This document shows, piece after piece, positions 9,056-17,839 of a stretch of DNA of 64,000 nt. Each line of letters starts with the position of its first letter. Positions within the stretch are counted from its first letter, which is position 1. Location: the NCBI RefSeq assembly GCF_002614725.1, contig NZ_MRZN01000009.1:22570-86569 (forward strand), written 5' to 3'. The position numbers and the translations under genes were made by a program. A model generated the notes under the pieces. The model was not told the origin of the DNA. It saw nothing but the letters and a program-made list of their open reading frames with translations, and did no database searches. Origin of the DNA: Staphylococcus edaphicus (GTDB lineage Bacteria > Bacillota > Bacilli > Staphylococcales > Staphylococcaceae).

Positions 9056-9075
9056 TATCTCGATTTCGAAGTAAT
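9056..9075. promoter_or_regulatory. MhqR-type operator upstream of mhqE
   Basis: The 18-mer TATCTCGATTTCGAAGTA (9057-9074) matches the palindrome in front of mhqR (TATCTCGAATTCGAAATA read on the mhqR strand) in most positions. It lies between the mhqR stop and the mhqE start, where a repressor site for the mhqE-mhqD operon would be expected. The assignment rests on this similarity and on what is known of the S. aureus MhqR regulon. Confidence 0.7.
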
Positions 9076-9102
9076 TTAAGCTAAAATTTTAAGTGCTTCT
9101 AC

Positions 9103-9534
9103 TTATTCAATAGGTTGAGCACTTAGTTTTTTTAAAGCTTGTTGCAATATCGTTATTTCATCGTCAGTTAATACGGAAAATGTTGAAGTTAATGTTGCAG
9201 CATGATCAGGAAAAATTTCATCCATCATTGCTTGTCCTTTTTCAGTCAATGAAGCGTTTGTCACACGTTTATCTTGTTTATCTCGCTTTCTAGTGACGCA
9301 TCCCTTTTCTTCAAGTTTATCTACTACATACGTAATACTACTACTTGCAATAAGTACTCTATTACCAATACGTTGTATCGGTTGATCGCCCTTGTTATAA
9401 AGTAATTCCATAACCGCAAATTCAGTTACATTTAAGCCATATCGCTGGACATCCTTTCTAACAATCTTCATTAAATGATCTACCGTTCGATTTAAACCAA
9501 CAAATGAATTTAAAGATTCTTGTGTACGATTCAT
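9103..9534 (-). CDS. mhqR: MhqR, MarR-family quinone-responsive repressor
   Basis: A 143-residue winged helix-turn-helix protein. The preferred start is ATG 9534 ([19 protein letters not shown]), after GGAAGGTGGGTGA; the longer frame to 9609 would run through the promoter. [25 protein letters not shown] is the recognition region and [18 protein letters not shown] the wing with the conserved DxR. In S. aureus MhqR represses genes for quinone detoxification and senses quinones without a redox cysteine; here too no cysteine lies in the N-terminal sensor region, and the single one sits in the wing. It is autoregulated, judging from the palindrome over its start site. Confidence 0.9.
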   Translation of the reverse strand: MNRTQESLNSFVGLNRTVDHLMKIVRKDVQRYGLNVTEFAVMELLYNKGDQPIQRIGNRVLIASSSITYVVDKLEEKGCVTRKRDKQDKRVTNASLTEKGQAMMDEIFPDHAATLTSTFSVLTDDEITILQQALKKLSAQPIE

Positions 9535-9557
9535 AGATTCACCCACCTTCCGAATTT

Positions 9558-9605
9558 TATTTCGAATTCGAGATAAATTATAACGCCCTCGGTAGCACCT
9601 GTCAA
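9558..9605 (-). promoter_or_regulatory. mhqR promoter with MhqR operator
   Basis: On the minus strand TTGACA (9600-9605) and TATAAT (9577-9582) are separated by 17 bases, a perfect vegetative promoter. Directly downstream, over the expected start point, lies the 18-base palindrome TATTTCGAATTCGAGATA (9558-9575). A repressor bound there would block initiation, giving autoregulation of mhqR. Confidence 0.85.
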
Positions 9606-9612
9606 TCAATTA

Positions 9613-9627
9613 GTATAAAAAGTATAC
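9613..9627. promoter_or_regulatory. QsrR-type box GTATA-N5-TATAC between mhqR and aldA
   Basis: GTATAAAAAGTATAC is an exact match to the GTATA-N5-TATAC operator described for S. aureus QsrR (YodB/CatR family). It sits 7 bases upstream of the mhqR -35 and about 140 bases upstream of aldA. It could repress mhqR from upstream or act on an aldA-directed promoter; no qsrR gene is in the window. Confidence 0.6.
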
Positions 9628-9732
9628 TTTATATGGAATAACCTGCCTTTTACCTGCTTGTTGATTGGATATAAATTAACATAAACATCGCTCTTAATTT
9701 TATAAAAACTTACTATTTCGTTTCTAATTATA

Positions 9733-9747
9733 GTATAAGTGGTATGC
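9733..9747. promoter_or_regulatory. QsrR-like box in front of aldA
   Basis: GTATAAGTGGTATGC matches GTATA-N5-TATAC in 9 of 10 defined positions. It overlaps a plausible -10 (TATAGT, 9729-9734) and ends 22 bases before the aldA start codon, a position suited to repression of aldA. The single mismatch leaves it uncertain. Confidence 0.4.
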
Positions 9748-9769
9748 ATACAGTGTGGAGGTGTCATGA

Positions 9770-11194
9770 ATGAATCAATTATTTATAAATAACGAATTTA
9801 TAGCAAGCCAATCTACTGACACAATGGATGTAATTAATCCTGCAACTGAAGAAAAAATAGATACGATTACGTTTGCTTCAGAAGCCGAAGTCAATGACGC
9901 TGTAGAAAAATCAAAACAAGCACAACTAGAATGGGAAAAAACGCCAGAACCAACACGTGCAGACCATGTAAAATTGCTTATTCCGTTACTCGAGCAAAAT
10001 AAAGACACATTAGCCGAACTTTATGTTAAAGAACAAGGTAAAACCTTAGCCTCAGCAAAAGGGGAAATTGACAAAGCCATTCAGTTCATTGATTATATGA
10101 CAAGCTTAAGTATGAATAATAAAGGAGAAGTGCTACAAAACAGTCGGGAAAATGAAACTATTTTATTAACTAAGAAACCTATTGGCGTCACTGCTGGTAT
10201 CGTTCCATGGAACGCTCCAATTATGGTATTGATGAGAAAAGTCATTCCTGCTATTATTACTGGTTGCTCAGTTGTCATTAAACCAAGCGAAGCAACTTCT
10301 TTAATCACATTAAAGTTAGCTGAATTAATACGCGCTTCAACCATTCCTGCTGGTTTAGTACAAATATTACCAGGCAAAGGAGAAACTGTAGGAACACAGC
10401 TTGCACAACATCCTGATATCCAACTTATTTCGTTAACTGGTAGTATGCGTGCCGGAAAATCTGTATATGCTGAAAGTGCAAATACAGTTAAAAAAGTGAA
10501 TTTGGAACTCGGTGGCAATGCGCCCGTCATTATTACGCCAAACGCGAATTTGGACAAAGCTGTGAGCTATATCGTTACAGCAAGAATAAATAATGCCGGT
10601 CAAGTTTGCACTTGTCCTGAACGAATTTTTGTACACCATGAAATTCATGATACATTTATCAATAAATTAAAATCACAAATGGAACAATTGCATGTTGGCG
10701 ATCCATTTGACGCATCTACAGATTATGGCGCAATTATTAACCAACAACAACTCGATAGCATAGATGAAAAAGTACAAAATGCTGTGAAAAATGGGGCGAA
10801 GTTAATCACTGGCGGTCACAAAATAGAACGTCCTGGTTTCTTTTATGCTCCTACGATTTTAGACAATATTAACCCTGAAGATGTTGCTTTCAAAGAAGAA
10901 ATATTCGGCCCTGTATTACCCGTGGTGACATATACTGATTTTGATGATGCAATCAGCCAAGCCAACCATACGAATGCAGGCTTGTCTTCATTTATTTTCT
11001 CTGAAAACTTAAAAGATATTATGTTAGCAACTGAAAAACTTAAATTTGGTGAAGTTTATGCAAATTGCGAAGCAGAAGAAGTCGTTAATGGTTTCCATGC
11101 AGGTTGGAGAGAATCAGGTATAGGTGGCGCCGATGGTACTCATGGTTTAGATGAATATTATAATACAACTGTTTCCTATATTAGATATGATTAA
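9770..11194 (+). CDS. aldA: AldA-type NAD-dependent aldehyde dehydrogenase
   Basis: A 474-residue aldehyde dehydrogenase with the usual family length. GVTAGIVPWNAP and the SLTGSMRAGK region line the NAD site, LELGGNAP holds the general-base glutamate and NNAGQVCTCPERI the catalytic cysteine. The C-terminal GFHAGWRESGIGGADG followed by HGLDEYYNT closely resembles E. coli lactaldehyde/glycolaldehyde dehydrogenase AldA, so oxidation of a small hydroxy-aldehyde is plausible. The start ATG 9770 follows GTGGAGGTG. It is divergent from mhqR and may share its stress regulation through QsrR-type boxes; a role in clearing aldehydes made during electrophile stress is inference. Confidence 0.85.
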   Translation: MNQLFINNEFIASQSTDTMDVINPATEEKIDTITFASEAEVNDAVEKSKQAQLEWEKTPEPTRADHVKLLIPLLEQNKDTLAELYVKEQGKTLASAKGEIDKAIQFIDYMTSLSMNNKGEVLQNSRENETILLTKKPIGVTAGIVPWNAPIMVLMRKVIPAIITGCSVVIKPSEATSLITLKLAELIRASTIPAGLVQILPGKGETVGTQLAQHPDIQLISLTGSMRAGKSVYAESANTVKKVNLELGGNAPVIITPNANLDKAVSYIVTARINNAGQVCTCPERIFVHHEIHDTFINKLKSQMEQLHVGDPFDASTDYGAIINQQQLDSIDEKVQNAVKNGAKLITGGHKIERPGFFYAPTILDNINPEDVAFKEEIFGPVLPVVTYTDFDDAISQANHTNAGLSSFIFSENLKDIMLATEKLKFGEVYANCEAEEVVNGFHAGWRESGIGGADGTHGLDEYYNTTVSYIRYD

Positions 11195-11312
11195 TCAACC
11201 TAATCCCTAACATTGAATAAAAAAGATTTAATATGTAATTCAAAGTGTCTTCATATATGAGATGATTAACACTCACTTTATTTCGCATACGCTCACACTT
11301 GTATAAGCATAG

Positions 11313-11360
11313 CGATTTGAAATCAGACACACAAATCTGGTTTCAAATCGTTTCTTTAAT
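11313..11360 (+). terminator. aldA terminator
   Basis: CGATTTGAAATCAG (11313-11326) pairs with CTGGTTTCAAATCG (11337-11350) and is followed by TTTCTTTAATTTTT. It lies about 120 bases after the aldA stop. Confidence 0.7.
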
Positions 11361-11409
11361 TTTTCACACTTTAACAGTGGTTTCTCAACCATTTTTTAAT
11401 TTGTTAAAA

Positions 11410-11449
11410 AAAGCGCATGTATCATCATCTATGATAATACACGCGCTTT
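11410..11449. terminator. Terminator of the zinc-binding lipoprotein gene
   Basis: An 18-base stem AAAGCGC...CATCA / TGATAATACACGCGCTTT with a 4-base loop and flanking A and T runs. It ends five bases before the stop codon of the minus-strand lipoprotein gene and can also act as a second stop for aldA. Confidence 0.75.
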
Positions 11450-11453
11450 CTTA

Positions 11454-12419
11454 TTAATTATTCAATGCTTTATTCAATGATTTCATATTTTCTTTCATAA
11501 GTGATTGATACGACACATCTTTATCATTCACTTCTTTTTCAGATAACGTAGCCATATTATGAAAACTAAGCGGTGTTGTATGGGACTCTTTTTGTATTAC
11601 ATCTGTGACTTTAGAAGATATATTCTGTTCATATAACACATAAGGTTGTTTTGTTTCATTAATTCGCTGAACAATCTCCATTAAGTCTCTTTGACTTGGT
11701 TCTTCATTATTCATACCGCTCACACCTACTTGTTTAAATCCATAACGATTAGCTAAATAACCGATAGAATCATGTGAAATTACAACTGTATCTCGCTTTG
11801 GATTTGACGTGATATGGCGCATTTGTTGATTAATATGATCTAAATCAGCAATCAGTTGTTTATAATTTTTTTCATAATACGCTTTATGTTGTGGGTCTTT
11901 TTCCACCAAATCTGTTTTGATTGATTTCACAATTTTTTTATTTAATACTGGATCAAGCCAAACATGTGGATCATTACCACTTTCTTCATGATCATGTTCA
12001 TGTTCATGTTCTTCGTGATTATGGTCGTGTTCATGATTTGCTAATAAATCGTCATGCTTTAAATTAGCTGCTACAGGTAATTTTAAATGTTTATTATTAA
12101 TGGAACCAGCTATTTTTTTTGCGACAGAATCCATATCTTGATTAGAATAGATGAATAAGTCACTCTTAGCAATATTAACCATCTCTTTTTGAGTTGGTTC
12201 AAATGAATGCATATCGGCGCCTGGTGGATAAATCGATTCAACCTCTACATATTTACCGCCAATTTGTTCAGTAAAACTTTCAAAAGCAAATGCCGTTGTA
12301 TAAATTTTAAGTTTATTATTTGTACTGACGTCTTTTTTCTCATTTTTATTGATATTACTACACGCACTTAGTGCAATCATCATGACACATGCCAGTATAA
12401 TCATTATACTTTTCTTCAA
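11454..12419 (-). CDS. Zinc/manganese ABC transporter substrate-binding lipoprotein (ZnuA/AdcA-like)
   Basis: A 321-residue lipoprotein starting at TTG 12419 (MKKSIMIILACV), 6 bases after GGAGGGG. The lipobox is LSAC and the mature protein has the cluster A-I metal-binding fold. A His-rich acidic loop (about 16 residues of H, E and D near residues 125-145) marks zinc-type members; metal ligands are likely in ADMHSFEPT, the histidine of DPHVWLDP, VISHDSIGYLANRYG and the late LYEQNISS. No permease or ATPase gene is adjacent, so it must work with a transporter encoded elsewhere. A zinc-responsive operator was looked for upstream without a clear hit. Confidence 0.85.
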   Translation of the reverse strand: MKKSIMIILACVMMIALSACSNINKNEKKDVSTNNKLKIYTTAFAFESFTEQIGGKYVEVESIYPPGADMHSFEPTQKEMVNIAKSDLFIYSNQDMDSVAKKIAGSINNKHLKLPVAANLKHDDLLANHEHDHNHEEHEHEHDHEESGNDPHVWLDPVLNKKIVKSIKTDLVEKDPQHKAYYEKNYKQLIADLDHINQQMRHITSNPKRDTVVISHDSIGYLANRYGFKQVGVSGMNNEEPSQRDLMEIVQRINETKQPYVLYEQNISSKVTDVIQKESHTTPLSFHNMATLSEKEVNDKDVSYQSLMKENMKSLNKALNN

Positions 12420-12581
12420 AAAACGCCCCTCCAAATCGAAATTATTCCGTTAAAACTATAAACTTAATTTCACATTATTTCAATACTTTTAGCTCATTCT
12501 TTTCATTAAATTGATAAATTGTTTGAATTTCATGAAAATGTGATATTAAATAAGTATAAACAAAATTCGAGGAGCGATAAA

Positions 12582-12860
12582 ATGGCTGAAATTAAAAAAG
12601 GCAATAACAAATTTTATATTGGTAACGACGAGAATAATCCACAAGCTCAAATCACTTTCAATCAACAAAGCAACAATCAAATTGATATTGACCACACCGG
12701 AGTTCCAGAAGAATTAGGTGGCCAAGGCATTGGCTCTCAACTGGTTAAAGCTGTCATTGATTATGCACGAGAAAACAATTTGAAGGTATCTGCTACATGT
12801 CCATTTGCTAAAAATGTCATTGAAAAACACGACGAATATCAAGATGTATATTCTGGCTAA
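12582..12860 (+). CDS. Small GNAT-like N-acetyltransferase (YjdJ/NATD1 type)
   Basis: A 92-residue protein from ATG 12582, preceded by GAGGAGCG; the frame open to 12519 has no ribosome site at its first ATG. GVPEELGGQGIGSQLVKAVI is the acetyl-CoA pyrophosphate loop (Q/RxxGxG/A) and KVSATCPFAKNVIEKHDEY matches the end of the short GNAT-like proteins of the YjdJ/NATD1 group. The acceptor substrate is unknown. The gene stands alone with its own terminator. Confidence 0.8.
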   Translation: MAEIKKGNNKFYIGNDENNPQAQITFNQQSNNQIDIDHTGVPEELGGQGIGSQLVKAVIDYARENNLKVSATCPFAKNVIEKHDEYQDVYSG

Positions 12861-12877
12861 TAAATAAGCAACAATAA

Positions 12878-12924
12878 AATAGGCATAGAAAATCAGTTGA
12901 GTTTCAAGATTTTCTATGCCTATT
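12878..12924. terminator. Bidirectional terminator
   Basis: AATAGGCATAGAAAATC (12878-12894) and GATTTTCTATGCCTATT (12908-12924) form a perfect 17-base stem between the small acetyltransferase gene and the convergent ABC exporter operon. Confidence 0.8.
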
Positions 12925-12977
12925 ATTATGTTGATATACTATTGGTAAACGTCGTTGTAATATATCATCGCCACTCA

Positions 12978-14741
12978 TTATCCGTTCTGTAATAAATACA
13001 TATTATGATAAATACCTTTTTGCGCTATTAATTGCGCATGTGTGCCATGTTCAACTATTTCTCCCTTATTTAATACAAAGATTTGATCCGCATCTTGAAT
13101 GGTAGATAAACGGTGTGCTATCGCTAATGTAGTACGTCCCTTCCTCATTTTATTCAAAGATTTTTGAATTTGCTCTTCAGTTTCTGAATCTATATTCGCA
13201 GTCGCTTCATCTAATATTAATATTTTAGGGTTAGTTGCTATGGTTCTCGCAAAAGCTATTAATTGTCTTTCACCACTTGAAAATGCACTTCCTTTTTCAA
13301 TGACCTTATGATCATATTGATCTGCTAATTTTTCAATAAAGTGATTTGCATGAACAAATTCTGCTGCAGCTTTCACCTGCTCAAATGTCATTGTAGGATG
13401 ATATAATTTAATATTTGTTGCTATTGTTCCATAAAATATAAAGGCATCTTGTAAGACCAAACCAATTTTTTCTTTTAATTCTGATTTAGATATCGTTTTA
13501 AGTGAGTGACCATCTATTTTAATCTCTCCACGATGGAATTCATAAAAGCGCATAAAGAGATTTATAATAGAACTTTTACCAGATCCTGTATGACCAACAA
13601 GCGCAATCATTTCTCCAGGTTTTGCGGTGAAGCTAATATCTTTTAAGACATCTGTTTCACCATCATAGCTAAAACTTACCTGATTGAATTCAATCTCACC
13701 TGACTTAATCGTATGTTGCGCTATTGTTTCCTGTTCTGGTTCATATGTGTCATCATCGATAAGTGCAAATACCCTACTGGCTGAAACAAGCGCTTGTTGT
13801 AAGATATTTAAGTTTTGACTCACCTGATTGATAGGCTCAAAAAAACGTTCCATGTACTGAACAAATGCGAAAACTACTCCCGCAGTGATACCAGTAGTAA
13901 AGCTAATAATGCCAAAATAGCCCAAAATCATTACAATAGCAAAAATTGAAATAGAGCTAATTGCAGGACGAAGTAATAGACTATCTAATTTTACAGTTTT
14001 CAACATATATTGATAATGTTCATCATTAATTTCATTAAATTCTTTATTTAACCGGCGTTCTTGATTAAATGCCTGTATAATTTTCATACCTTCTATAGAT
14101 TCTGCTAACTTTGAGTTTAAATCAGACAAGCGTTGTCTAGACTTTGAAAATAAAAAGGCAGAATATTTTCTGTAACTGGCTAATATCACGATGATTATTG
14201 GAAAAAAGATAAGTGCAATTAAAGCTAACTTGACATCTAACACAAACATCATAATATAACTTGAAATCATCATAAAGAATGCCATAATAAACGTTGAAAA
14301 AACGCCTACTATCATATCAACAATGGTTTCAGTATCATTGGTGAGTCGAGAAACGATACTACCACCTGGCACTTTATCAAAGTATCTCATACCTAATTTA
14401 CCTAATTTATTAAATGCATCAATTCTTAATTGTTGAATTACCTTAAATGCTAAGTATTGAAATAAATACTGGCTGAAATAAAGTGTGATTGCTCCTACTA
14501 ATTGTATGCTGATAAATAGCACAATTAACCAAATCATTGCTTCTTGAGGAAAATGGCGTGGCGTTAAATAGTCGTCAATAAATATTTTCACCATATAAGG
14601 CGTCATCATACTGGCAACGGTCGATAATATTAATGTAATAAATGCCAATACAATCGTCCATTTATAGGGTAAGGTATATTTAAATAATCTGATAAGCGCA
14701 CTACCTTGATCTTTTGCCGTTAAGTTAGCATTCTCAGTCAT
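12978..14741 (-). CDS. Heterodimeric ABC exporter, subunit 2 (YheH/BmrD-like)
   Basis: A half-transporter of about 587 residues: six membrane segments (1-310) then an ATPase domain. Walker A is LVGHTGSGKSSI and Walker B ILILDEATANID with the catalytic glutamate. The signature loop reads FSSGERQ, not LSGGQ. This pattern, complementary to the partner gene, is typical of heterodimeric multidrug exporters with one weak ATP site. I place the start at ATG 14741, with AAGGGG 9 bases upstream, which overlaps the end of the upstream gene by 8 bases and suggests coupled translation. The substrate is unknown; efflux of drugs or electrophile conjugates fits the neighbours but is inference. Confidence 0.85.
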   Translation of the reverse strand: MTENANLTAKDQGSALIRLFKYTLPYKWTIVLAFITLILSTVASMMTPYMVKIFIDDYLTPRHFPQEAMIWLIVLFISIQLVGAITLYFSQYLFQYLAFKVIQQLRIDAFNKLGKLGMRYFDKVPGGSIVSRLTNDTETIVDMIVGVFSTFIMAFFMMISSYIMMFVLDVKLALIALIFFPIIIVILASYRKYSAFLFSKSRQRLSDLNSKLAESIEGMKIIQAFNQERRLNKEFNEINDEHYQYMLKTVKLDSLLLRPAISSISIFAIVMILGYFGIISFTTGITAGVVFAFVQYMERFFEPINQVSQNLNILQQALVSASRVFALIDDDTYEPEQETIAQHTIKSGEIEFNQVSFSYDGETDVLKDISFTAKPGEMIALVGHTGSGKSSIINLFMRFYEFHRGEIKIDGHSLKTISKSELKEKIGLVLQDAFIFYGTIATNIKLYHPTMTFEQVKAAAEFVHANHFIEKLADQYDHKVIEKGSAFSSGERQLIAFARTIATNPKILILDEATANIDSETEEQIQKSLNKMRKGRTTLAIAHRLSTIQDADQIFVLNKGEIVEHGTHAQLIAQKGIYHNMYLLQNG

Positions 14742-16515
14742 TTGCACCATCCCCTTCTGTTAGACTATCCAAGTTGCGAGACAGTTGTTCATGCAAAGCT
14801 TGCGATTGGTACGTATCATAGTACCAACCTTTTGCACTCATCAATGTATCATGGTTTCCACGTTCGATAATGTGTCCTTCATTCATTACGATAATTAAAT
14901 CGGCGTGCTTCACAGCACTCATTCTATGTGCTGTTATAATATTGGTCTTACCACTTCTAAGACGTTCTAAATTATCTAATATGGCCTCTTCTGTTTGAGC
15001 ATCCACCGCTGATAATGAATCGTCTAAAATAAGGATCTCTGGATTAACAAGTAATGCCCGAGCAATAGAAACGCGTTGCTTTTGGCCTCCTGACAATGAC
15101 ACACCTCTTTCTCCAACCACTGTCTGGTAATTGTTAGAAAATTGCATGATATCATCATGAATATAGCTAAGTCTACTCGCTTCATATATTTTTTCATCAT
15201 CTATGGATTCATGACTAAATGCAATATTATTTCTTATTGTTGTAGAGAATAAAAAGTGCTCTTGGGGAACATAACCAAATTGCTTCCTTAATAGTTCTAC
15301 ATTATAATCGCGGATAGGATGACCACCATATTCAATATCTTCTGCGTGTTGCACATCAAATTCTCTCAATAACAACCTAATCAAGGCACTCTTACCAGAG
15401 CCTGTGCGTCCAACAATGCCAACTGTTGTACCTTGTTTTATTGTAAAATGGATATCATAAAGTCCCTGTTCATCATTACCCGGGAAATGAAATTGCTTAA
15501 TATTAAATGTTATATCACCTTGTGGCATCTCATCAATTGAATACGACGTATCGATATCATTAGATAAATTTCCAATCTCCTCTATACGCTCATAAGAAGC
15601 TTTGGCCCTCTGAATAATATTAAAAAACAGACCTAATGCCAGTAATGGCCATACAAGCATACCGAGGTAAGTCGTAAAGGTAATTAACTGCCCTAAACTA
15701 ATATCGTTATGAAACACCATCTGTGCACCAAATGCAATTGATAAGAAATAACTCACACCAATGACTAAGGTAATCGTCGGATCAAAAAGTGCATCTATTT
15801 TGGACACTTTCAAATTTTTCGCTACAACATCATCACTCAAGTCTTTAAAATCGGCCTGATCACTTGCCTCATAACCGAATGTCTTAGTTACCTTGATTCC
15901 AGCTACACTTTCTTGTGTCTTATCGTTTAATTTACTAAACGCTGCTTGTGCTTTTTTAAATCCCTTGCTCAGTAACGAACCATAAACACTTGTTAACAAC
16001 ACCATAAAAGGCAGTGGTATCAAAGCAATTATCGTCAATTTCCAACTAACTGTTGTTGCCATTGTAATAATGACTGTACCACCAGTAATTAAAGAATCTG
16101 CAATCATCAAAATTCCTGCACCAGCAGCATTCTGTACAGCTCTAATATCATTAGTAGCATGTGCCATCAAATCACCCGTTCTTCTGTTTTGAAAAAAGAT
16201 GGCACTCATTTCCGTATATTTTTTATATAGATACGTTCTTAATATTTTACCTAACTTTTGACTTGTCCCAAATATTGACAACCTCCAAATGTATCTGAGC
16301 ACATACGTTAATATGGCTGCAACGACGAGTATCGCTAAATATATTGTTAATAATTGGGGCGTTAATTTATTAGAAGTCATCTCATCAATTGTACGACCAA
16401 TGATTTGAGGAGGTACGATTTCAATTAATGCAATTAATAGTAATGTAATCAAACCAACGATATAACTTATTTTTTGTTGCTTAAAAAACCAACCTAATTT
16501 CAAAAACACCTTCAT
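14734..16515 (-). CDS. Heterodimeric ABC exporter, subunit 1 (YheI/BmrC-like)
   Basis: The 593-residue partner, first in the operon, with six membrane segments and an ATPase domain. Walker A is IVGRTGSGKSAL, the signature VSLSGGQKQR is canonical, and Walker B is ILILDDSLSAVD, with aspartate replacing the catalytic glutamate. Combined with the altered signature loop of subunit 2, the dimer would have one degenerate and one canonical ATP site, as in Bacillus BmrC/BmrD. ATG 16515 has GGTGG 7 bases upstream. The promoter should lie in the roughly 420 bases before catE. Confidence 0.85.
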   Translation of the reverse strand: MKVFLKLGWFFKQQKISYIVGLITLLLIALIEIVPPQIIGRTIDEMTSNKLTPQLLTIYLAILVVAAILTYVLRYIWRLSIFGTSQKLGKILRTYLYKKYTEMSAIFFQNRRTGDLMAHATNDIRAVQNAAGAGILMIADSLITGGTVIITMATTVSWKLTIIALIPLPFMVLLTSVYGSLLSKGFKKAQAAFSKLNDKTQESVAGIKVTKTFGYEASDQADFKDLSDDVVAKNLKVSKIDALFDPTITLVIGVSYFLSIAFGAQMVFHNDISLGQLITFTTYLGMLVWPLLALGLFFNIIQRAKASYERIEEIGNLSNDIDTSYSIDEMPQGDITFNIKQFHFPGNDEQGLYDIHFTIKQGTTVGIVGRTGSGKSALIRLLLREFDVQHAEDIEYGGHPIRDYNVELLRKQFGYVPQEHFLFSTTIRNNIAFSHESIDDEKIYEASRLSYIHDDIMQFSNNYQTVVGERGVSLSGGQKQRVSIARALLVNPEILILDDSLSAVDAQTEEAILDNLERLRSGKTNIITAHRMSAVKHADLIIVMNEGHIIERGNHDTLMSAKGWYYDTYQSQALHEQLSRNLDSLTEGDGAND

Positions 16516-16518
16516 CAC

Positions 16519-16941
16519 TTCACCACCCGCAATAACTATTCAAAACATAACTTGTGCTAATTATATATAAATCATCATCTTAGCCTCGTCTCGAGTAACG
16601 ATTTATCATAATATGCAAACGCTTATGTCTCATATTTTACCACAAGTTAATATATGTAAATAGAATGGATAAATTACACCCGAATATAGTATTATTTTAA
16701 TTATGTCTAAACCATTAGCATACTCAGATTTAGAAAATCAATTGTCTTATTTTGTACTAGCTAGTATTTTTATTAAATCACTTTAAATACTTATCCCACT
16801 TCAAACAATCCGATTCATATCGTAAGACGATGCACATTTGATAATAATGCCCTTTGCAATATGACAACAATTACACATTTAATAAAATGAATTAACATTG
16901 CAGGACAACTAAATAATTTTTTGTTTCATAAACACTTTATA
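16519..16941. other. Divergent intergenic region, ABC exporter / catE
   Basis: No gene is supported here. A 27-codon reading frame at 16703-16786 has no ribosome site. A cre-like TGCAAACGCTTATG (about 16614) has three mismatches to consensus and is weak. Promoters for the exporter operon must lie near its start, but I could not pick a convincing pair. Confidence 0.4.
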
Positions 16942-16970
16942 TTGACTAAGTATAATTTTTATACTAAAAT
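16942..16970 (+). promoter_or_regulatory. catE promoter with QsrR-type operator in the spacer
   Basis: TTGACT (16942-16947) and TAAAAT (16965-16970) are 17 bases apart. The spacer contains GTATAATTTTTATAC (16950-16964), an exact GTATA-N5-TATAC match to the QsrR operator. A repressor bound there would cover the polymerase site. The start codon of catE is 49 bases downstream. Confidence 0.75.
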
Positions 16971-17018
16971 TCAACTTGTACTAATTACAAATACATGTAA
17001 TCAATAAGGAGTAAACCT

Positions 17019-17831
17019 ATGACTTTTCACGATAAAAATGCGACTCAAGTAACCAATATCACATTAAATGTCGCTGATTTAAAAAATATGATTAACTTTT
17101 ACACACAAATTTTAGGTCTAACTATAAAAACAGAAACGTCTGATGAAGTTACGTTGAACATCGGTCTACACGGGCATACGCTCACACTTCAAGAAATTGT
17201 AAATGGTCGTCAGCCTTCTTTGAGAGAATCAGGATTATTTCACATGGCACTCTTATTACCGACGCGTCAAGATCTCGGTAATTTCTTATTTCATGCTGCA
17301 AGTTCAGGTGTTCAAGTTGGCGGTGGCGATCACCTTGTCAGTGAGGCGCTCTATTTTGCAGACCCTGAAGGTAATGGGATTGAAATTTATTACGATAGAC
17401 CTAAAGAAGGTTGGATTTGGAATGACAATAAAGTTAAGATGGATACACTTGAAGTAGATGCTAATGACTTAGTTGAACAGCGAAGCACAACTGGGTGGCA
17501 AGGTATGCCTGATGATGCAAAAATTGGCCACCTACACCTAAAAGCTGCTGATATAGGTCAATCTCGTCATTATTATCTCGACGAACTTGGCTTAGATCAC
17601 GTTTCTGATTTACCACAGGCTGTATTTATGTCAACTAATCACTATCACCATCACGTTGCTTTTAATACTTGGCAATCTAATATGTTACGCCAAAACAATA
17701 GCCAAAGTTTAGGTTTAACACATATAGAAATATATAAACCAAATGCACAAGAAACACAATTTATTGGACCAGAAGGTTTCGAAATTTTAGTTCATAGTAA
17801 TACTTCCTTAGTTGCTGACAAATCCAAATAG
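17019..17831 (+). CDS. catE: CatE-like VOC catechol 2,3-dioxygenase
   Basis: The 270-residue protein has two VOC modules: NITLNVADLKNMINFYTQIL to ALYFADPEGNGIEIYYDRP, then IGHLHLKAADIGQSRHYYLD to FIGPEGFEILVHS. It resembles Bacillus/Staphylococcus CatE, a thiol-stress-induced ring-cleaving dioxygenase that opens catechols and hydroquinones. The histidine of HLHLKA and the glutamate of NGIEIYYD are candidate metal ligands. ATG 17019 follows AAGGAG. The QsrR-type operator in its promoter agrees with catE being part of the QsrR regulon in S. aureus. Confidence 0.85.
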   Translation: MTFHDKNATQVTNITLNVADLKNMINFYTQILGLTIKTETSDEVTLNIGLHGHTLTLQEIVNGRQPSLRESGLFHMALLLPTRQDLGNFLFHAASSGVQVGGGDHLVSEALYFADPEGNGIEIYYDRPKEGWIWNDNKVKMDTLEVDANDLVEQRSTTGWQGMPDDAKIGHLHLKAADIGQSRHYYLDELGLDHVSDLPQAVFMSTNHYHHHVAFNTWQSNMLRQNNSQSLGLTHIEIYKPNAQETQFIGPEGFEILVHSNTSLVADKSK

Positions 17832-17839
17832 AGAATAAT

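Noticed and set aside
9103..9609. Longer MhqR starting at 9609
   Set aside because: The extra 25 codons would run through the perfect promoter and the operator; ATG 9534 has its own good ribosome site.
16608..16622. Possible cre before the ABC exporter operon
   Set aside because: TGCAAACGCTTATG has three mismatches to the consensus, including both final bases.
16703..16786. 27-codon frame (MSKPLAYSDLENQLSYF) recalling the N-terminus of MarR/OhrR regulators
   Set aside because: The similarity is short and could be chance; no ribosome site and no downstream remnant of a MarR domain was found.
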